Source: Limnanthes douglasii subsp. nivea
Taxonomy: Eukaryota > Streptophyta > Magnoliopsida > Brassicales > Limnanthaceae
DNA: 64,000 nucleotides
NCBI GenBank assembly: GCA_036936605.1
Contig: JAUPFV010000004.1
Coordinates: 143,326,973 to 143,390,972 of the forward strand
Direction of reading: 5' to 3'
Shown: positions 21,840 to 34,312 of the stretch, one piece after another
How the letters are laid out: each line of letters begins with the position of its first letter
Position numbering within the stretch: the first letter of the stretch is position 1
Notes under the pieces: model-generated
What the model was told of the DNA's origin: nothing
Databases searched by the model: none
What the model saw: only the letters and a program-made list of their open reading frames with translations
Position numbers and translations under genes: made by a program

Positions 21840-24387
21840 ATCTATGTTTTGCAAATTTTTGGCCAAGATGACCAGTGAATTTTGTTATCCTCATTGGTTG
21901 ATCCACACATAAACTTGTTCAGCATTCTTTCAATTTTTAGTGATGATTGTTTTGGGGAGCCAACAACTCTGTAACCAGTTTAAAGGGATGGGCATTAATA
22001 CTGAATTGACTAATGTAAGTCTTCCACCAAACGATAACATTTTATCATTCCAGCTTGCTATCTTTACCTTAATCTTTTTCAGTAGTGGTATGTAGTTGAT
22101 TGCTTTGTTGTGAGGGCTCAATGTTATCCCTAAATAAGTTGTTGGAAGGTGGCTTATACTAAAGTTAGTCTGAATAGCTAGAGATTTTATTCTAACTGAG
22201 AGAGACGGGTTGATGTTATTATGATTGTTTTCTCTTTGTTAAGAGACTGTCCAAAGATATTCTGATAGACCTGCAAAAATTCTCCAATTTTCTCCATAAA
22301 AGAGGATAACCCATTAGTGAATATAAGTAAATCATCAGCGAATGAAAGACTTGAAATAATCATTTTGCTTATGTTTGAAAATCTTAAAGTTTTGTCTTTA
22401 ATGAACATTGAATTCAATCCTCTTAAGATGATCTCTTCAGCTAAACTAAAGAGACTAGGGGATAGTGGATACCCTTGTCTAACTCCACTTTTGATTTTTA
22501 AATAACCTATAGATTCTCCATTTATAAGAATGGATACACGAAACAGTGTAGAAGCCATAACAGTGTTATTACTCTGTTGTTGAAGCCATAACAATGTAGA
22601 ACTTTAAGGAAAAAGCTGTGAGATAGGTTGTGAAAAGCCTTAGACATGTCTACCTTGATGATTATGTTCCCAGCTTGAGTTTTCCTACCAATATCATGCA
22701 CTAGCTCCTTTGAAATGAGTATGTTTTTATGAATCAATCTGCCTTTAACATATGCACCATGCACTTCAGATATCATTTTAGGAAACAGAGTCGATAGTCT
22801 ATTGTTTAACAGTTTAGACATGATTCTGCTTAACATTGAACAAAGACTTATTGGTCTATGTTGGTTCCAGTAGTAAGGATATTCTACTTTAGGTATTAAA
22901 CTGATTCCAATGGTTAAGATGCCATTTGGAATGTCTTGACCATTAATAAAGGATATCATAGCTTTATATAGATCTTGTTTGATTATACTCCAACATGTTG
23001 TAAAGAAACATCTATTAAAGCCATATACTCCAGCTGCTCCCTCTGAGTTGATGCTCTGTATTGTGCTCCATACTTCTTGTTCTGTAGGCAAAGCTAATAT
23101 AAACCTGTTATCTGATTCATTAATAACCTTTGGGATAGCATTAAATATATCATTGTTCATATAATTATCTTGTAAATCCTTATTAGAGTAAGATGGTGTA
23201 GATAGAATGTCTTTAAAGTATTCCATTGCTAATGATTTGATGGTTTCATCATCTGTACACCATTTGTTGTTGAGTTTGATTCCTACAATTCTTGATTTCC
23301 TTATCTTTATTTATACATAATTCTGGTAAGTTTTTATGTTTCTGTCTCCATTCGGGATCCATTTAGAATAACATTTTTGTCTTCAATACTCTTTTTTCAT
23401 GAAGATGGCCAGAATATGTTCAGTTGTGGCTTTGGTTAGGAAGATCTTGTCCTCTTGACTGTTAGAGTTTATAAAACTAACTTCCTTAACATTTATATTG
23501 TCTTCAGTTTGAATGACTTTATCGAAGATATTTCTAAAGTAAGTTTTGTTCCAAGTCTTCAACACATTCTTCAATCACTTTAAGTTCTTCCAAAAGACAA
23601 ACAAAGGATATCCATTCATAGGTTCCTTCCAGCTTGACTCTAAAAATTTTAAGAATTCTTTGTCTAATGTCCATGAATTTAGAAATTTGAAGCTATATAT
23701 GTGTTTATCTCTATCTTTAATTATGGACACCCGCAGAGGTGTGTGATCAGAGCATGTACGTGCCAAGTCCGCCACCTTAGTTTCTGCAGAGTAATCAGCT
23801 CAATCCTGATTGAATAACACTCGATCTAAGCGCTTTCATTTTTTTTTGGTCCACATGAACTTAGTCCCTAAAAATTCTGCATTTTCTAAAAATCAATCCT
23901 TAATAACATCATTAAAATCAGTAGAACTCTGATAACAGTAGTTAGTGCAACCAATTGTTTCAGATGGAGATGTTATTGAATTAAAATCACCCAATAGTAG
24001 CCACTCTTTAGTAGAATGTGCAATGCTCCAAATTGTGTTCCATAACTTCATTTTGTTTGCTCTTTGGCATTTTGAATTTACACAAGTTATTGAGAAGTCA
24101 TTGTCTAGCAGAGGATGCTTAATGTTGATATGTATACATTGGTCACAATCCCTCAGTATATTAGTCTATAGATCTGCATTCCAAAACAACCATATTTTAT
24201 TAGAAACATTATCAAAGTAATTAAGAAGATTCAGTTTTGTAGATAGAGATTCTATTTGACTGTTGTCTATCATTGGCTCATGGATGCACAAGAGTGTAAT
24301 CTTCTCTTTATTAATAATTGACTTCAATCTTCTGACCGAAATTTTATTTCCTGCTCCCTTTATGTTCCAACATAAGGCTTTGATCAT
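21840..24387 (-). pseudogene. LINE ORF2 remnant: endonuclease and RT
   Basis: The endonuclease starts at 24387 with MIKALCWNIKGAGN and reaches CSDHTPLRVSI (about 23740). RT continues with YWNQHRPISLCSMLSRIMSK (about 22850), KSGVRQGYPLSPSLF (about 22480), the catalytic SFADDLLIF (about 22335), then LSFGGRLTLVNSVL (about 22030) and NKIHWSSW (about 21870). One frame break lies at about 22530-22590 and others near 23380 and 23575. The APE-type endonuclease would nick DNA for target-primed reverse transcription. Confidence 0.9.
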
Positions 24388-24879
24388 TTGGGACTTATAA
24401 GTGAAGCTCTCTTTGTCTCGTTAAATTGAAGAGATTTTATCACTAACGGTCTGTTTCTTTTATTTTCTCTTGCTAGCTTCAGTTTCCTATCCAGCAGTTT
24501 TTAGAAACTTGGGTCAACTTCTCTCTGTCTAAATGTAGGAGTAATAAGGAAGTTGCCTGTGTTTTCCTTATTTGGTGTAAGGTATCCAGCTGAATATGAG
24601 TTTGAATCATCATATTGAAGAGGACTGTGTTCAGTATCCAAGGACTTGATTGCTTCAATTATTTCCTCATCTTCTATATCCTCTACTACATCTCTAACCT
24701 AAATTTTTGTATAAGGTATTATTAATTCTTTACGTCTTGTTTGGGGCATTGGAAGTTATGTTGTTGTTGGTTTCATCAGACTCAAGCCTTTCTGTTCTAT
24801 AGCTGATCTTTTTCCTTGAGTTGACTATTATTACTTTAAGCTTGTTTGGCATTTTTGTTTTGTCTTCTTTTTTAACATT

Positions 24880-25730
24880 CTAAGGTGTACTGGGGGTGGT
24901 AGTTATCTGGTCCATGTGGTAGATTGGTTTTTTCTGATCAGACTTGAGTTTTTTACAGGAATATTTGTCATGACCAACATAAAAACATTGGTCACAATAT
25001 TTAGGAATATTATTGTAACTTAGATGGATCCATGCTCCTTTGTTATTCCCAAACTTAAGCCACACATTATGTTGTAGGTTTCTCGAGATATGAATCTCCA
25101 CCTAAGCATAACAGGCATTGTACAATACTTTGTCTTTTGGTGGAATCCAAGATTTAATTGAATTACCAATTCCATATGCAATTGAATGAATTATGTCTCC
25201 GTTATACAAGTTTTTCATGAAGCTTTCGATTCTAACCTAGATTGGCACAATAGGGTATTTCTTTTTTGGGTTATATGAAGCTTGCCATTTGAGTATACGC
25301 ATTGAATATTGACCCACTATCCAAATCACACGACACCAGATCCTGGTAATGTCTTATTTTAATGAGAATTCAAGGAACAGATGCCTTGAGTCCTGGTTAG
25401 TATATGTAAAGTCACCTTCGAATCTTCTATCTTTAAAGAATCTATCCAAGACTTGTTTCTTTGGGAGACCATTTGAAAATTTCCCTATTAACGTGTAGGT
25501 TGAAGAGGATTGAAGACATTCTAAGACGTTATCATCAAATTGTGAGTAAATGTGGTCATTTTGTGGGTTGTATATAACAGTTTGAACTTTACATTATTTT
25601 CAGGTCTGGAGGTTGCTTCTAAGTACGATTTCTTGCGAGAATTACTTTGACTTTCTTTATATATTAGTTGTTGCTGACCAATTGATTCTCTGTGTATCAA
25701 TTTTAGAAAGTCTTGCAGATTGTTCTCCAT
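24880..25730 (-). pseudogene. LINE ORF1 remnant with zinc knuckle
   Basis: It starts at ATG 25730 (MENNLQDFLKLIHRESIG). Interrupted DUF4283-like sequence follows, then an open piece at 24880-25101 with WLKFGNNKGAWIHLSYNN and a CCHC knuckle, YCDQCFYVGHDKYSCKK. This is the RNA-binding ORF1 protein of plant L1 elements. Stops break the middle part. Confidence 0.78.
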
Positions 25731-26060
25731 TTTTTTAGAACAGATGATTGATTCAATGACAAGTAGCCATAAATGCTGGAGTTGTAGTAGTAGGAAGTTG
25801 TAGAAGGATTTCTATCTTGAGAACCAAGAAACTGTTTCTTGAGAGAGAAACGTTCTCTAGTTATCAAGATCCTATAAAAATAGGCTTTCACCTTTTATAC
25901 TTTGACTTTGGATGTTTATTTGCTTAGTTTATTTAGGTTTATTTTACGTCAAGGTTATAAAGTTTTTGGAATTCTTATCCTAGTTTTCTTTTGTAATCTG
26001 GAATTGTGAATCTTGTTTTATATTTATATTCTTTGTCATTATTTAAAAAAAAATTGTATT

Positions 26061-26750
26061 TGTTAGGGTCCAATTCAAATTTCAAATTTAAGTCCATTTT
26101 ATAATTGAAGTTTTTATATTTATAAGATTATATAAATGGGATAAGAGATAAGAGATCCGCACAAAAAAATACAAAAAAATAGGTTTTTGATTTTTGAGTC
26201 TATAGAGTGAAGCCACACTAAAAAGGTTTGGTCGATGTACAAATGGTGTCTGGTTTTGCTAAATGTTAGATAACACTTTTGGGACATCGAAGGATTCAAT
26301 CTGAATGGTTCAATTGGGATTTGATGCTAGGTATCAAGAGAAATCACTGCAAAAGAAGTGTAGTATTTTGGTGCTATTTTTTAGTTTTACTTCTCTTTTT
26401 ATTAGTCTATTATGCTTGAAATTATTGGTGGATTTCTAGATATTTATTATATTGAATTAGATATACTTGTATCCTCACTTTTTCATAATAATAACAATAG
26501 TACTTTAGGTGGACTCCTGATAAGTCCACTGTTTTTTTACTTTTCATATCGAATGAATTTTTCCACGCAAAAATAAATTGCGTGTCTTAAATTATTTTAC
26601 CATAGCTTATTTTCGTGATTAGATTCGTGGTTATTTTGGTAAGTTAATTTGATATATCACTGGTGGTGAATTAAGCTTCTTGTGTTTCTTGGTTGATTAT
26701 CTTGAAATTATTTTGTGTGCGGTTTGAAATACTACCATTTTTTGTCTTAT
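26061..26750 (+). repeat. Probable LTR of a degraded copia element
   Basis: It starts TGTTAGGGTCC and has a TATATAAATGG promoter word near 26133. It runs up to TTTGGTATAGAGC at 26753, a damaged copy of the copia primer site (TGGTATCAGAGC). Copia gag sequence follows. No second LTR was found, so the ends rest on the TG start and the primer site only. Confidence 0.45.
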
Positions 26751-26789
26751 ATTTGGTATAGAGCTTGTGATTCTTTATCCATTAAATAT

Positions 26790-27060
26790 GAATTATAATA
26801 ATGTTAATTCCATGATTAAATTAACATCTACCAATTATTCTATAGAGATCCATGATGGAGGATATGTTGTATTGCAAAGATCTATTTGATCTAATTGACC
26901 AATTAAATATGTTTCCGATATTTCTACCAAACATGTAAAACCGTAAAATAACCAAGAATAAAATTGGGAGAAGTTGAAAAGAAATACTTTGGGAACTGAT
27001 AAGGACGAAAAGATCCGAAGGGAAAATCAAACAATTGAGTCCTTAAGTTAGTATCTATTT
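26790..27060 (+). pseudogene. copia gag start, degraded
   Basis: Around 26815 one frame reads KLTSTNYSI and the next RSMMEDMLYCKDLFDLI, matching the copia gag opening 'L---NY--W---MED-L---DL---I'. It is broken within about 60 codons and fades by 27060. This is a different element from the copia relic at 30.5-34.3 kb, whose gag start is separately visible. Confidence 0.5.
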
Positions 27061-27359
27061 TATCTAAGTAAATGTAATAATTATAAATATTTATTATAGT
27101 TATAGCTTTTGGGTATAAATGGCTTTGGATCATAGAGATAAGCACATAGACCATTTAGGCCCATTAATATTAAATTTACTTTAAATAGAACTTTAGAGCC
27201 ATCAATGAGATCTTGAGAATTTTTTCAACTTTCATCTAACCTGTTATATTTTAAAAAAATTATATCTTAAGCAACTCAAATATCTCTCTACATCAAACTT
27301 TAAAATCAATTGTTTCTTTTATTATTACTCAGATACCCTTTATGATCATTGACACTATC

Positions 27360-28680
27360 ATTAATGACCACAATGGGAGCTACTGCAGAGGTACCTGGAT
27401 CACCGCATCCAAAAACATTAGGTGTCTACATTTTTATTCGGAATGGATGTCGAAATGAAAGGAGGTCCAACCTAGGTAATCGATGAAGTCATGATCGAAG
27501 AAGGATCTGGGCAAGTACCACATGTTACAGATGAAAAACAAGAATGGTTTCTCATGTAAAAGAGCGCATTAATTGTGAGGGGAGATTAAGGTATTAAGTT
27601 CTCGAAGAGAAGCACTGATAACCATTCCCGATAAAATATGATCGGAAATACAAAAAACTGAAGACTAAGGGGCCTCTGATGAACAAGCTATCGACTCAGA
27701 CATTAAGTACACATTGGAAAAATATCAAAGAGGTCGTTCCCATAAGATCCAAAATTCCTCAAAGAAGGTACGTAAAACTAGGAATCATTATAGTATTTCG
27801 GAATTAAGTGAAGATTCACTATCTGAGTCTGATGATTCTTCATCCTATTTAAGTAGTGACCATCATCGTAAAAAGAAAATAAGTCATGGTAGTAAGCCTT
27901 ATTTGAAGAACCATTCGAATTGACATAAAAGGTCGAGTAAGTACCACACTCCATCAGATAGATAAAAGTATAAAAAACAATTAAGGGGACAATAGGAAGT
28001 TTGGGAAACCACAGTGCTGGTGATATGGTGAATGATCTATTTTCTATACATTCCGTACAATGTAGTTTTGAAATAGTGAATGAGGGTCGTCAATTTAGTT
28101 AAAATCATAACTGGAGGTAGTCTTCCATACATGTAAAGATTCTCTCAGGACATCTGACACGACAGTTTGATATATTAAAACGAAAAAATTCGATGGGCGT
28201 AAATATCTGGATAACCATATAAAACATTTATATAACTTCATGATGGATTTCGATGATGATAAGTTATTATTCTGATCCTTTTTCCAAACCTTCAAAGATA
28301 GTGCATTGAAGTCGTATAATCGAATTTCGTCGAGGTCAATCAATAATTTTGACAACTTTTGGATGGCTTTCGAAAGGAAATTTGTGGGAAACAAGGAAAT
28401 ATGAGGAAATCGAGACACAATCATTCAGTCTCATCAATTGATTGGAGAAATTCTCAATGAATACACTAAGTGTTTTGTACAAACTAAAAATGGGTTGTAA
28501 GATTGTTTTGAACAAGTGACTTTAGCCTCATTTAGACAAAGGTTTCTTTCTAAAGACTTGGCTGACAATGTCACCAATAAGAAATCAATCTCCTTCAAGG
28601 GTTTGTTATCCTAGGTTGAGAAACAGACTACAATAGAAGAGAAAATGAGAATAAAATTGTTATATATACATAGGTAGGTG
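27360..28680 (+). pseudogene. Tat gag remnant
   Basis: A Ser/Lys/Arg-rich piece (27714-27923, for example SEDSLSESDDSSSYLSSDHH) precedes the core. The core reads YLDNHIKHLYNFMMDFDDD, then ALKSYNRISSRSINNFDNF, then LNEYTKCFVQ. This is the order of Tat gag ('DH---F---M---G--DA', 'A--W---L--RSI-SF--L', 'L--Y--RF'). Several stops. Confidence 0.65.
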
Positions 28681-29019
28681 CCATAAAGTGTATATTCGGG
28701 ATCTCAACAACAACAACAATCACAACCATCTACCACTTCTCGTCTGATAGACCATAATCAAATCTACCTTGATCTAAAATAAACTAGTATCTCAAAGGTT
28801 AATAGTATAGACCCCTAGTAAATCAGTGAGTCCGACCTAATCACTTTGCAGAATTGACAAAGAGCGTTGCCTCTTAATAGATGGTGCGATCCCTATCTAC
28901 ACTTCAAGAACGCAATACATATGACATCTAGATTTTAGAATCTATATGTGTAGTGTTACCCTTTGGTATATGTGAGCTTAATCTAGTTTAACTCTTACAA
29001 ATAGCATCCACGAGACTGT

Positions 29020-29610
29020 CAAACTATTATTGTGGCAATTAATTATTTTTCTAAATATATGGAAGAAAAACCCCTCTCTAGAACTAGATATAAAGCAATT
29101 ATTAAGTTACAATGATAAATATATGTTGTAGGTTTGGGCATATCAAACTACACCATGAACAAAAACATATGAGTCTTCTTTTACCTTGGTTTATAGGTTG
29201 GATTTGGAAACCCCAGCTGAGTCTACCCTCATGTACATCCTAGTTTAAAATTACTCTGAAGAAGATAACGATATAACTAAGAGATTAGAGTTGGATCTGA
29301 TTAAAGAAAACTAAACAAGGGCACATCTAAGATCTTTTCACTGTAAAACCCTAATGAAAAGTCGATATGTGTTCAGATCCGAAGGATATAATTTAAAGTA
29401 GAGAATAGAGTTTTCAAGAAGGTTTTCTTACATGTTACAAATAAAGGTCTAGTTAAGTTAACACCTAATTGGGAAGGGCCTTATTTGGTTATTGAAAGAG
29501 TTAAGTTTGGGACCTATCGGTTGGCAAATAGAGAAGACTTACTTGTTCCTACCATGGTGGCTCAACATCCGTGAAATATTGAACACTTAAGACTATATCT
29601 CGAATAAGTT
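29020..29610 (+). pseudogene. Tat integrase remnant (core start and C-terminal end)
   Basis: TIIVAINYFSKYMEEKPLS (about 29030) matches the integrase block 'VVVAVDYFTKWVEA-PLA'. Later frames give KVFLHVTNKGLVKLTPNWEG, then PYLVIERVKFGTYRLANRED and IEHLRLYLE (to about 29608). These parallel FLGKLGPNWE, KLGTYRLKDNEG and IEHLKLYLE at the end of the 61-64 kb integrase. Confidence 0.75.
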
Positions 29611-29789
29611 TAAAGAGAAATCCTATGTTATTTATATCTTCTATGTAAATATCAGAGGACATACTCGTTCCTACCCTGGTGGCTCAGAGAGGTTTTAATG
29701 AGGTGTCTGGAACATGTAAAATTTTATAAATTATTTTTCTTTTTATAATTCTTGTGCTATTTAATTTTTGTGAGCCGAATATTTTTTAG

Positions 29790-30175
29790 TCACAATTAAA
29801 AGGTTTCAACATTAGTTGGTCAGGTAATGTGTAAAGGTTGCAACACTAGTTGGTCACAATTATAATGTTGCAACTTTAGTTGGTCATGCAATGTGTTAAG
29901 GTTCCAACACTAGTTGGTCACTATTGAAAGGTTCCAACATTACTTGGTCATGTAATTAGTAAAGTTTCAAATACTAGTAAATCAAAATTAAAATGTTTAA
30001 ACACTAGTTGGTCAGAGTTAAAAAGTTCCAACATTAGTCGGTCATGCAATGTGTAAAGGTTCCAACACGAGTTGGTCACAATTAAAAAATTCTAACATTA
30101 GTTGGTCATGTAATATATAAAGGTTCGAACACCACTTGGTCACACTTAAAAACTTCCAACATTGGTTGGTCAGGA
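29790..30175 (+). repeat. 64-bp tandem array (34+30 bp half-units)
   Basis: TTGGTCA words occur at 29816, 29850, 29880, 29914, 29944, 30008, 30038, 30072, 30102, 30136 and 30166. Spacing alternates 34 and 30, with one degenerate half-unit around 29978. Each half-unit reads roughly AGGTTCCAACACTAGTTGGTCA. About six full units lie directly after the Tat integrase end. Confidence 0.9.
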
Positions 30176-30179
30176 TATT

Positions 30180-30490
30180 CAGATTTGAAAGAATAATAGT
30201 CTTGAGCAAAGTAGTTATTTGGATACATAGTTGGGGGTTATCCAAATCAAACTAAGAAAACTCTGAATGTGTTAATCAATGAGTGGAAAAATTGTTAAAA
30301 ATATGATAAGCAAAAGGAAAATAATCCATTCACGAATATTTGATATAACTAGTAAAATGCATTGGCCATACCAAAGGCTTATACAAAAAGATCTGAATAT
30401 GAGTACAAAATGCATTGGTTGTGAAATTAGGTTTTGAAATTAGGTTTTCACAATGGTGTCTACATAAAAACAAAATAAAAGATTGAATAT
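30180..30490. other. Unassigned stretch before the copia gag
   Basis: AT-rich. AAAATGCATTGG occurs twice (about 30355 and 30409). It may hold the leader of the copia relic, but no LTR or primer site is clear. Confidence 0.35.
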
Positions 30491-31205
30491 TTGATGGGGG
30501 GTCCAGTTTTGCATTATGAAAGATTAAGTTCAAATCTCCATTGGTACTATAAGGGTTGTGGAAGGCTGTGGAGAATAAGTTACCAGAAAAGGTGAAAGAA
30601 GAGGAGAATCAAGATTTGCACGAAAGAGCTTTATGTTGGATTCTAATGAGTGTGAAAGACAACAATTTTCATGAGACTAGCGGTGAGAAGACCACTGCCT
30701 ACGCATGGATGAAGTTGGGAGAACTTTACGCAGAGATTTCAAGGGTAAACCGATTATACTTGAACAAGAACTTGTATGATTTCAGATTGGGAGAATGTAT
30801 GTCCCTAACTAAACATTTGGATAATTTCAAATAAATTATAGTGGCCTTGGATAGCATTGATATTATCATTGAGGATGGAGATCAAGCTATGTTTGTCTTG
30901 AGATTGTTACCAGCACCCTATGAAAGCTTTTTGGATACCATAATGTATGGTTAGGATAAGTTATCACTAGCAGATGTCAAAGGGGCACTATAATCAAATG
31001 AGTTGAGACAGCTGCAGACAAAAAATCAGGCAGAAGGTGAAGATCTTATGACTAGAGAAAGATCTGAAAGTAAAGTAAGTTTATTCAAACAAGAAGAACT
31101 GGAGGTCCAAATCAAAAGTTAAGAACGCAAATTGTTATGAATGCGGTGAGCAGGGTCATTACATGATAGATTGTCCGAAACTAAAAAGTAACAAGGGAAA
31201 TTAAA
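30490..31205 (+). pseudogene. copia gag remnant with CCHC knuckle
   Basis: The opening is out of frame (FDGG near 30495). It then continues open at 30556-30834 with LWKAVENKLPEK-type sequence, ALCWILMSVKDN, NRLYLNKNLYDFRLGECMSL and TKHLDNFK. After a stop it goes on with RLLPAPYESFLDT and LSLADVKGAL. The knuckle CYECGEQGHYMIDCPK lies at about 31132-31180. All of these are standard gag blocks of this copia branch. Confidence 0.88.
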
Positions 31206-31476
31206 AGGAAAATGCAGCAAACTTTGCTGAATATGTGAATGATTCCGACGATAGTGAAAATAGTGGTAGAGGAGATGTATTTTATGTGAGTTCAGACTAC
31301 GGGAAAACCCTTGGGTACTCGTTAGTGCGATACGTATCACATGTGTCAGTTTCATACTTAGAAGCCAATGTAGGGAACTATCTATTTAGGGAACAATCAT
31401 TTGTTGCTTGTTGGTGGTATTGGTAACGTCATAATTAGAATTTTTGATGGGGTTGTTATAATCGTGACGTGTTGGC

Positions 31477-32290
31477 ATGTTCTTGGGGTTAAATATAAAA
31501 CTAATATATTTTGGCACACTAGAATCTCTTGGTTACAAGTACCGTGCAAAATATGATGTAATCAAAGTGATAAAAGGCTCAATGTTGTGTATAAAAGGTA
31601 GTTTGCAGAATAAGCTTTACATTCTCCAGGGGAGTGTTGTTATGGGCGATGCTGCAGTAGCATCATCAGGAAGTAATAGCCAAAGTATTCAGGATCAAAA
31701 TAAGTTTTTCCATTGGCGTCACGGTCACATGAGTGAAAAAAGATTAACTATTTTGGGAAAAAATATTTGTTGAAAAGGTATAAATCAGAATGATTGGGAT
31801 TTTATGAATACCGTGTGTTTGGTAAACAAACTAGAGTTAAATTCAGCAAGCCAACTGGTGAATCGGTCTTCATCAACGGTTATTTATTATAATTTCTTTT
31901 TTGAGATTTGGTCTACATCTATGGCTGATTACGAACAGTTGAGGGTGTTCAGTTGTTCCACGTATGCTCATGTGAGAGATCGTAAGCCTAATCCGAAGGC
32001 AAATAGGTGAATATCTCTAGGGCATGGTATTAGAGTGAAGGGATATAGGTTATTGTGTACATTTCTAAAGTCTCTAAGTTTTCTTATCAGTAGGGGCATA
32101 AACAGGTGGAGCTTGAAGTATAATAAATTTATAGCAGGTCTAATAATTCGCGTGGTTCTGAGACGTATTCGAAATCAGAAGGTGAAGAGCCATCATCAGA
32201 TGATAGTGACGATGATGCGCCCGAACAAGAATAACAACCTTATAGCATATCATTGAGAAAATAAAGAAGATATACTAGACTACCTAAAAC
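31477..32290 (+). pseudogene. GAG-pre-integrase and integrase-end remnant
   Basis: The open piece at 31477-31773 ends in HWRHGHMSEKRLTILGK, the His-His part of the zinc-binding integrase N-terminus. The integrase core is deleted. The next recognisable piece (31920-32070) reads YEQLRVFSCSTYAHVRDRKP and GIRVKGYRLLC, the block after the core ('LRVFGC-AYAHV', 'GVKGYRLW'). Confidence 0.8.
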
Positions 32291-32399
32291 GTATGTGAAT
32301 CTAGTTGCATATAATCTGTTAGTTACAGAGTAAGTTAAGGTGCAGGAACCTAGTAGCTATAGGGAAACTATAGCGAGTTCAAATGCAAATCGGTAGACT

Positions 32400-33460
32400 G
32401 GTGTTATGGGGGAAGATATTGAATTTCTTTATAAGAATCAAACATGGAAACTTGTTGACTTTCCTAAATAATAGAAGCTAGTAAGAAACAAATGGGGTTT
32501 CAAGAAAACGGAAGGTAATCAAGGGATTTTAGGCAAGACTGGTCGCTCAGGGTTTTACTTAAAGAGAATGAATCGACTTCAGTGAAGTGTTTTCTCTATG
32601 AGTGAAACATAGTTTGATTCAAGTTTTGTTAACCATGGTAGTTTTATAAAATTTAGAACTTGAACAGTTAGATATGAAGAATGCATTTCTACATTGTGAA
32701 TTGGAAGAGCGAATTTATATGAGACAACTAGAGGGATTTATCGAACCTAATATGGAGGACAAGGTTTGTTTGCTGAAAAAGTCATTATATGGTTTAAAAC
32801 GGTCACCTAGGCAATGATACAAATATTTTGATACATTTATGGTGTAAAAACGATTCACGAAGAGTCCATGTGACAGTTGTGTGTATCAATAAAAATGTAA
32901 GATGATTCTTATGTTTACTTGTTGTTGTATGTGGATGATATGCTTATTGCTGCTTGTAGTATGTCATACTTTGTGCAGATAAAAAAACAGTTTAGTGTCG
33001 TGCTTGAGATGAATGATCTGGGTAGAGAAAATAAGATTCTTGGTATGAAGATTATCAGAAACACAAGTTTAGGATCATTACATTTGTCTTAACGAAGTTA
33101 TATTGAGAAAGTGCTACAATGATTCAACATGTTTGATGCTAAGGTAGTTAGTATCCCGTTTGCTACTCTTTTTAAGTTATCTCCAAAAGGATCAACCAAG
33201 GATAATGCTGAGTTGGAACAAATGTCGAATGTTCCATATTCAAGTGCAGTTGGTAGTATCATGTGTGCTTTGGTAGGCATGCATCCTGATATTTCACATG
33301 TGCTTAGTGTATTTAGTAGGTGCATTAGATGTCCTAGAACTGCGAATGTTAGCTTAACTTTTAACAAGATCGATATTGGTGGATCGTTGAATGATATTAC
33401 AAGATCAATTGTTGGTTTTGTTGATTGTGATTTTACATGTGATATGGATAAAATATGATC
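32400..33460 (+). pseudogene. copia reverse transcriptase remnant
   Basis: Blocks from several frames: NQTWKLVDFPK, then [21 protein letters not shown] sequence near 32660, then LLYVDDMLIA with YVDD at 32928-32939, then MNDLG and ILGMKIIRNTS. The open piece 33129-33458 carries MFDAKVVSIPFATLFKLSPK and VPYSSAVGSIMCALVG, followed by HPDISHVLSVFSRC. The frame changes at least four times. Confidence 0.88.
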
Positions 33461-33870
33461 TCTGACAAGATATGTATTTACTCTAGTTGGAAGTGTGTTC
33501 AGTTGGAAAGTATAGTTGCAAGCTACTATAGCTTTGTCTACAAAGAGGCAGAGTACATGGCGATAACAAAATCAGTTAAAGAGGTAATACGGTTGCAAGG
33601 TTTGGTGGTAGATTTGGGCATGAATAGGACTAATACAAAAGAATTTTGTGACAGTTAAAGTTCCATAAACCTTACACAGAACAAGATGTACCACGAGCGT
33701 ACAAAGTACATAGATGCCATGTATAATTTTATTCGTGATATGATATCAAATGGAATTGTAGATTGAAGAAAATGTCTACATACGATAATCCAACATATAT
33801 AATGACCAAGGCAGTATCAGTTCAAATGTTTAGGGAGTGCCTAACTGGATTTGTGTTCGCAACATTAAGT
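33461..33870 (+). pseudogene. copia RNase H remnant
   Basis: It reads SWKCVQLESIVASYYSFVYK, then EAEYMAITKSVKEVIRLQGL, then (after a stop) LTQNKMYHERTKYIDAMYNF and IIQHI-type sequence with MTKAVSVQMF near 33808. This is the end of copia pol and leads to the polypurine tract. The Ser-Thr-Glu-Ala-Glu-Tyr region keeps EAEY. Confidence 0.88.
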
Positions 33871-33959
33871 GAATGCTTTTGGAGCATTTGGTGAGTCAGA
33901 AGAAGAGAAGTTTCTTTGTTGATAGTGAAGAAATGATATTCGTCTCAGTGGGAAGATTT

Positions 33960-34312
33960 GTTGAGGATGAGTTGAATACGTTAACAATGTATATTGTTGC
34001 AAGGTTTCTTGTGGTACAGTTTTGTGTCATTGACAGTGTAATGGTAATGGATAGTGTGTTATATAGTTTTGTGTATATGAGCCAATCATACCGATTATCT
34101 AGTAAGTCTATTTACTCCTTATAAGAAGATTACTAGAATAACACAAAACAATATCTAAAAATCTGTAACATTTTTATCTCATAGTGAAACACTTTTCTCT
34201 GGCGACGCTCGTGGACGTAGACATTTGTTGAACCATGTTAAATCATGTGTCCATTTCTTTTATTTTGTTATGTCCTTGAGAATTGGTGATACATTTATTA
34301 GTAAATCCTATC
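33960..34312 (+). repeat. Probable 3' LTR of the copia relic
   Basis: It is preceded by AGTGGGAAGAT, a slightly damaged form of the AGTGGGAGA polypurine tract, and starts TGTTGAGGATGAG. It contains a TATATAGTT word near 34061 and the GTGGACGTAGACAT stretch usual in LTRs of this branch. The right end (about 34312, CCTATCA) is an estimate because the 5' LTR is absent. Confidence 0.6.

Larger units (their letters stand above)
21840..25930 (-). mobile_element. L1-type LINE, 3'-truncated (minus strand)
   Basis: Leftward from about 25.93 kb there is a leader with a TATAAAA word, ORF1 (ATG at 25730), an endonuclease (from 24387) and RT. It breaks off at about 21.84 kb just after the KIHWSSW block, without the C-terminal region or a poly-A tail. 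LINE insertions are usually truncated at the 5' end, so the missing 3' end points to a later deletion. RT motifs resemble those of the LINE at 0.9-4.5 kb. Confidence 0.88.
27360..29610 (+). mobile_element. Tat-lineage gypsy relic (gag and integrase ends only)
   Basis: Gag (27360-28680) is followed, with no protease, RT or RNase H in between, by integrase pieces (about 29020-29610). Almost all of pol has been lost. A 64-bp tandem array (29790-30175) lies directly downstream, as expected for Tat/Retand-like elements. No LTR was recognised. Confidence 0.72.
30490..34312 (+). mobile_element. Ty1/copia relic with 3' LTR
   Basis: Gag with a CCHC knuckle, GAG-pre-integrase, a deleted integrase, RT, RNase H and a 3' LTR follow in order. 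The GAG-pre-integrase block (31477-31773) reads ISLGTLES-like GTLESLGYKYRAKYDVIKV and LQNKLYILQGSVV, typical of the Tork-like branch of copia. The 5' LTR is missing. Stops are frequent. Confidence 0.88.
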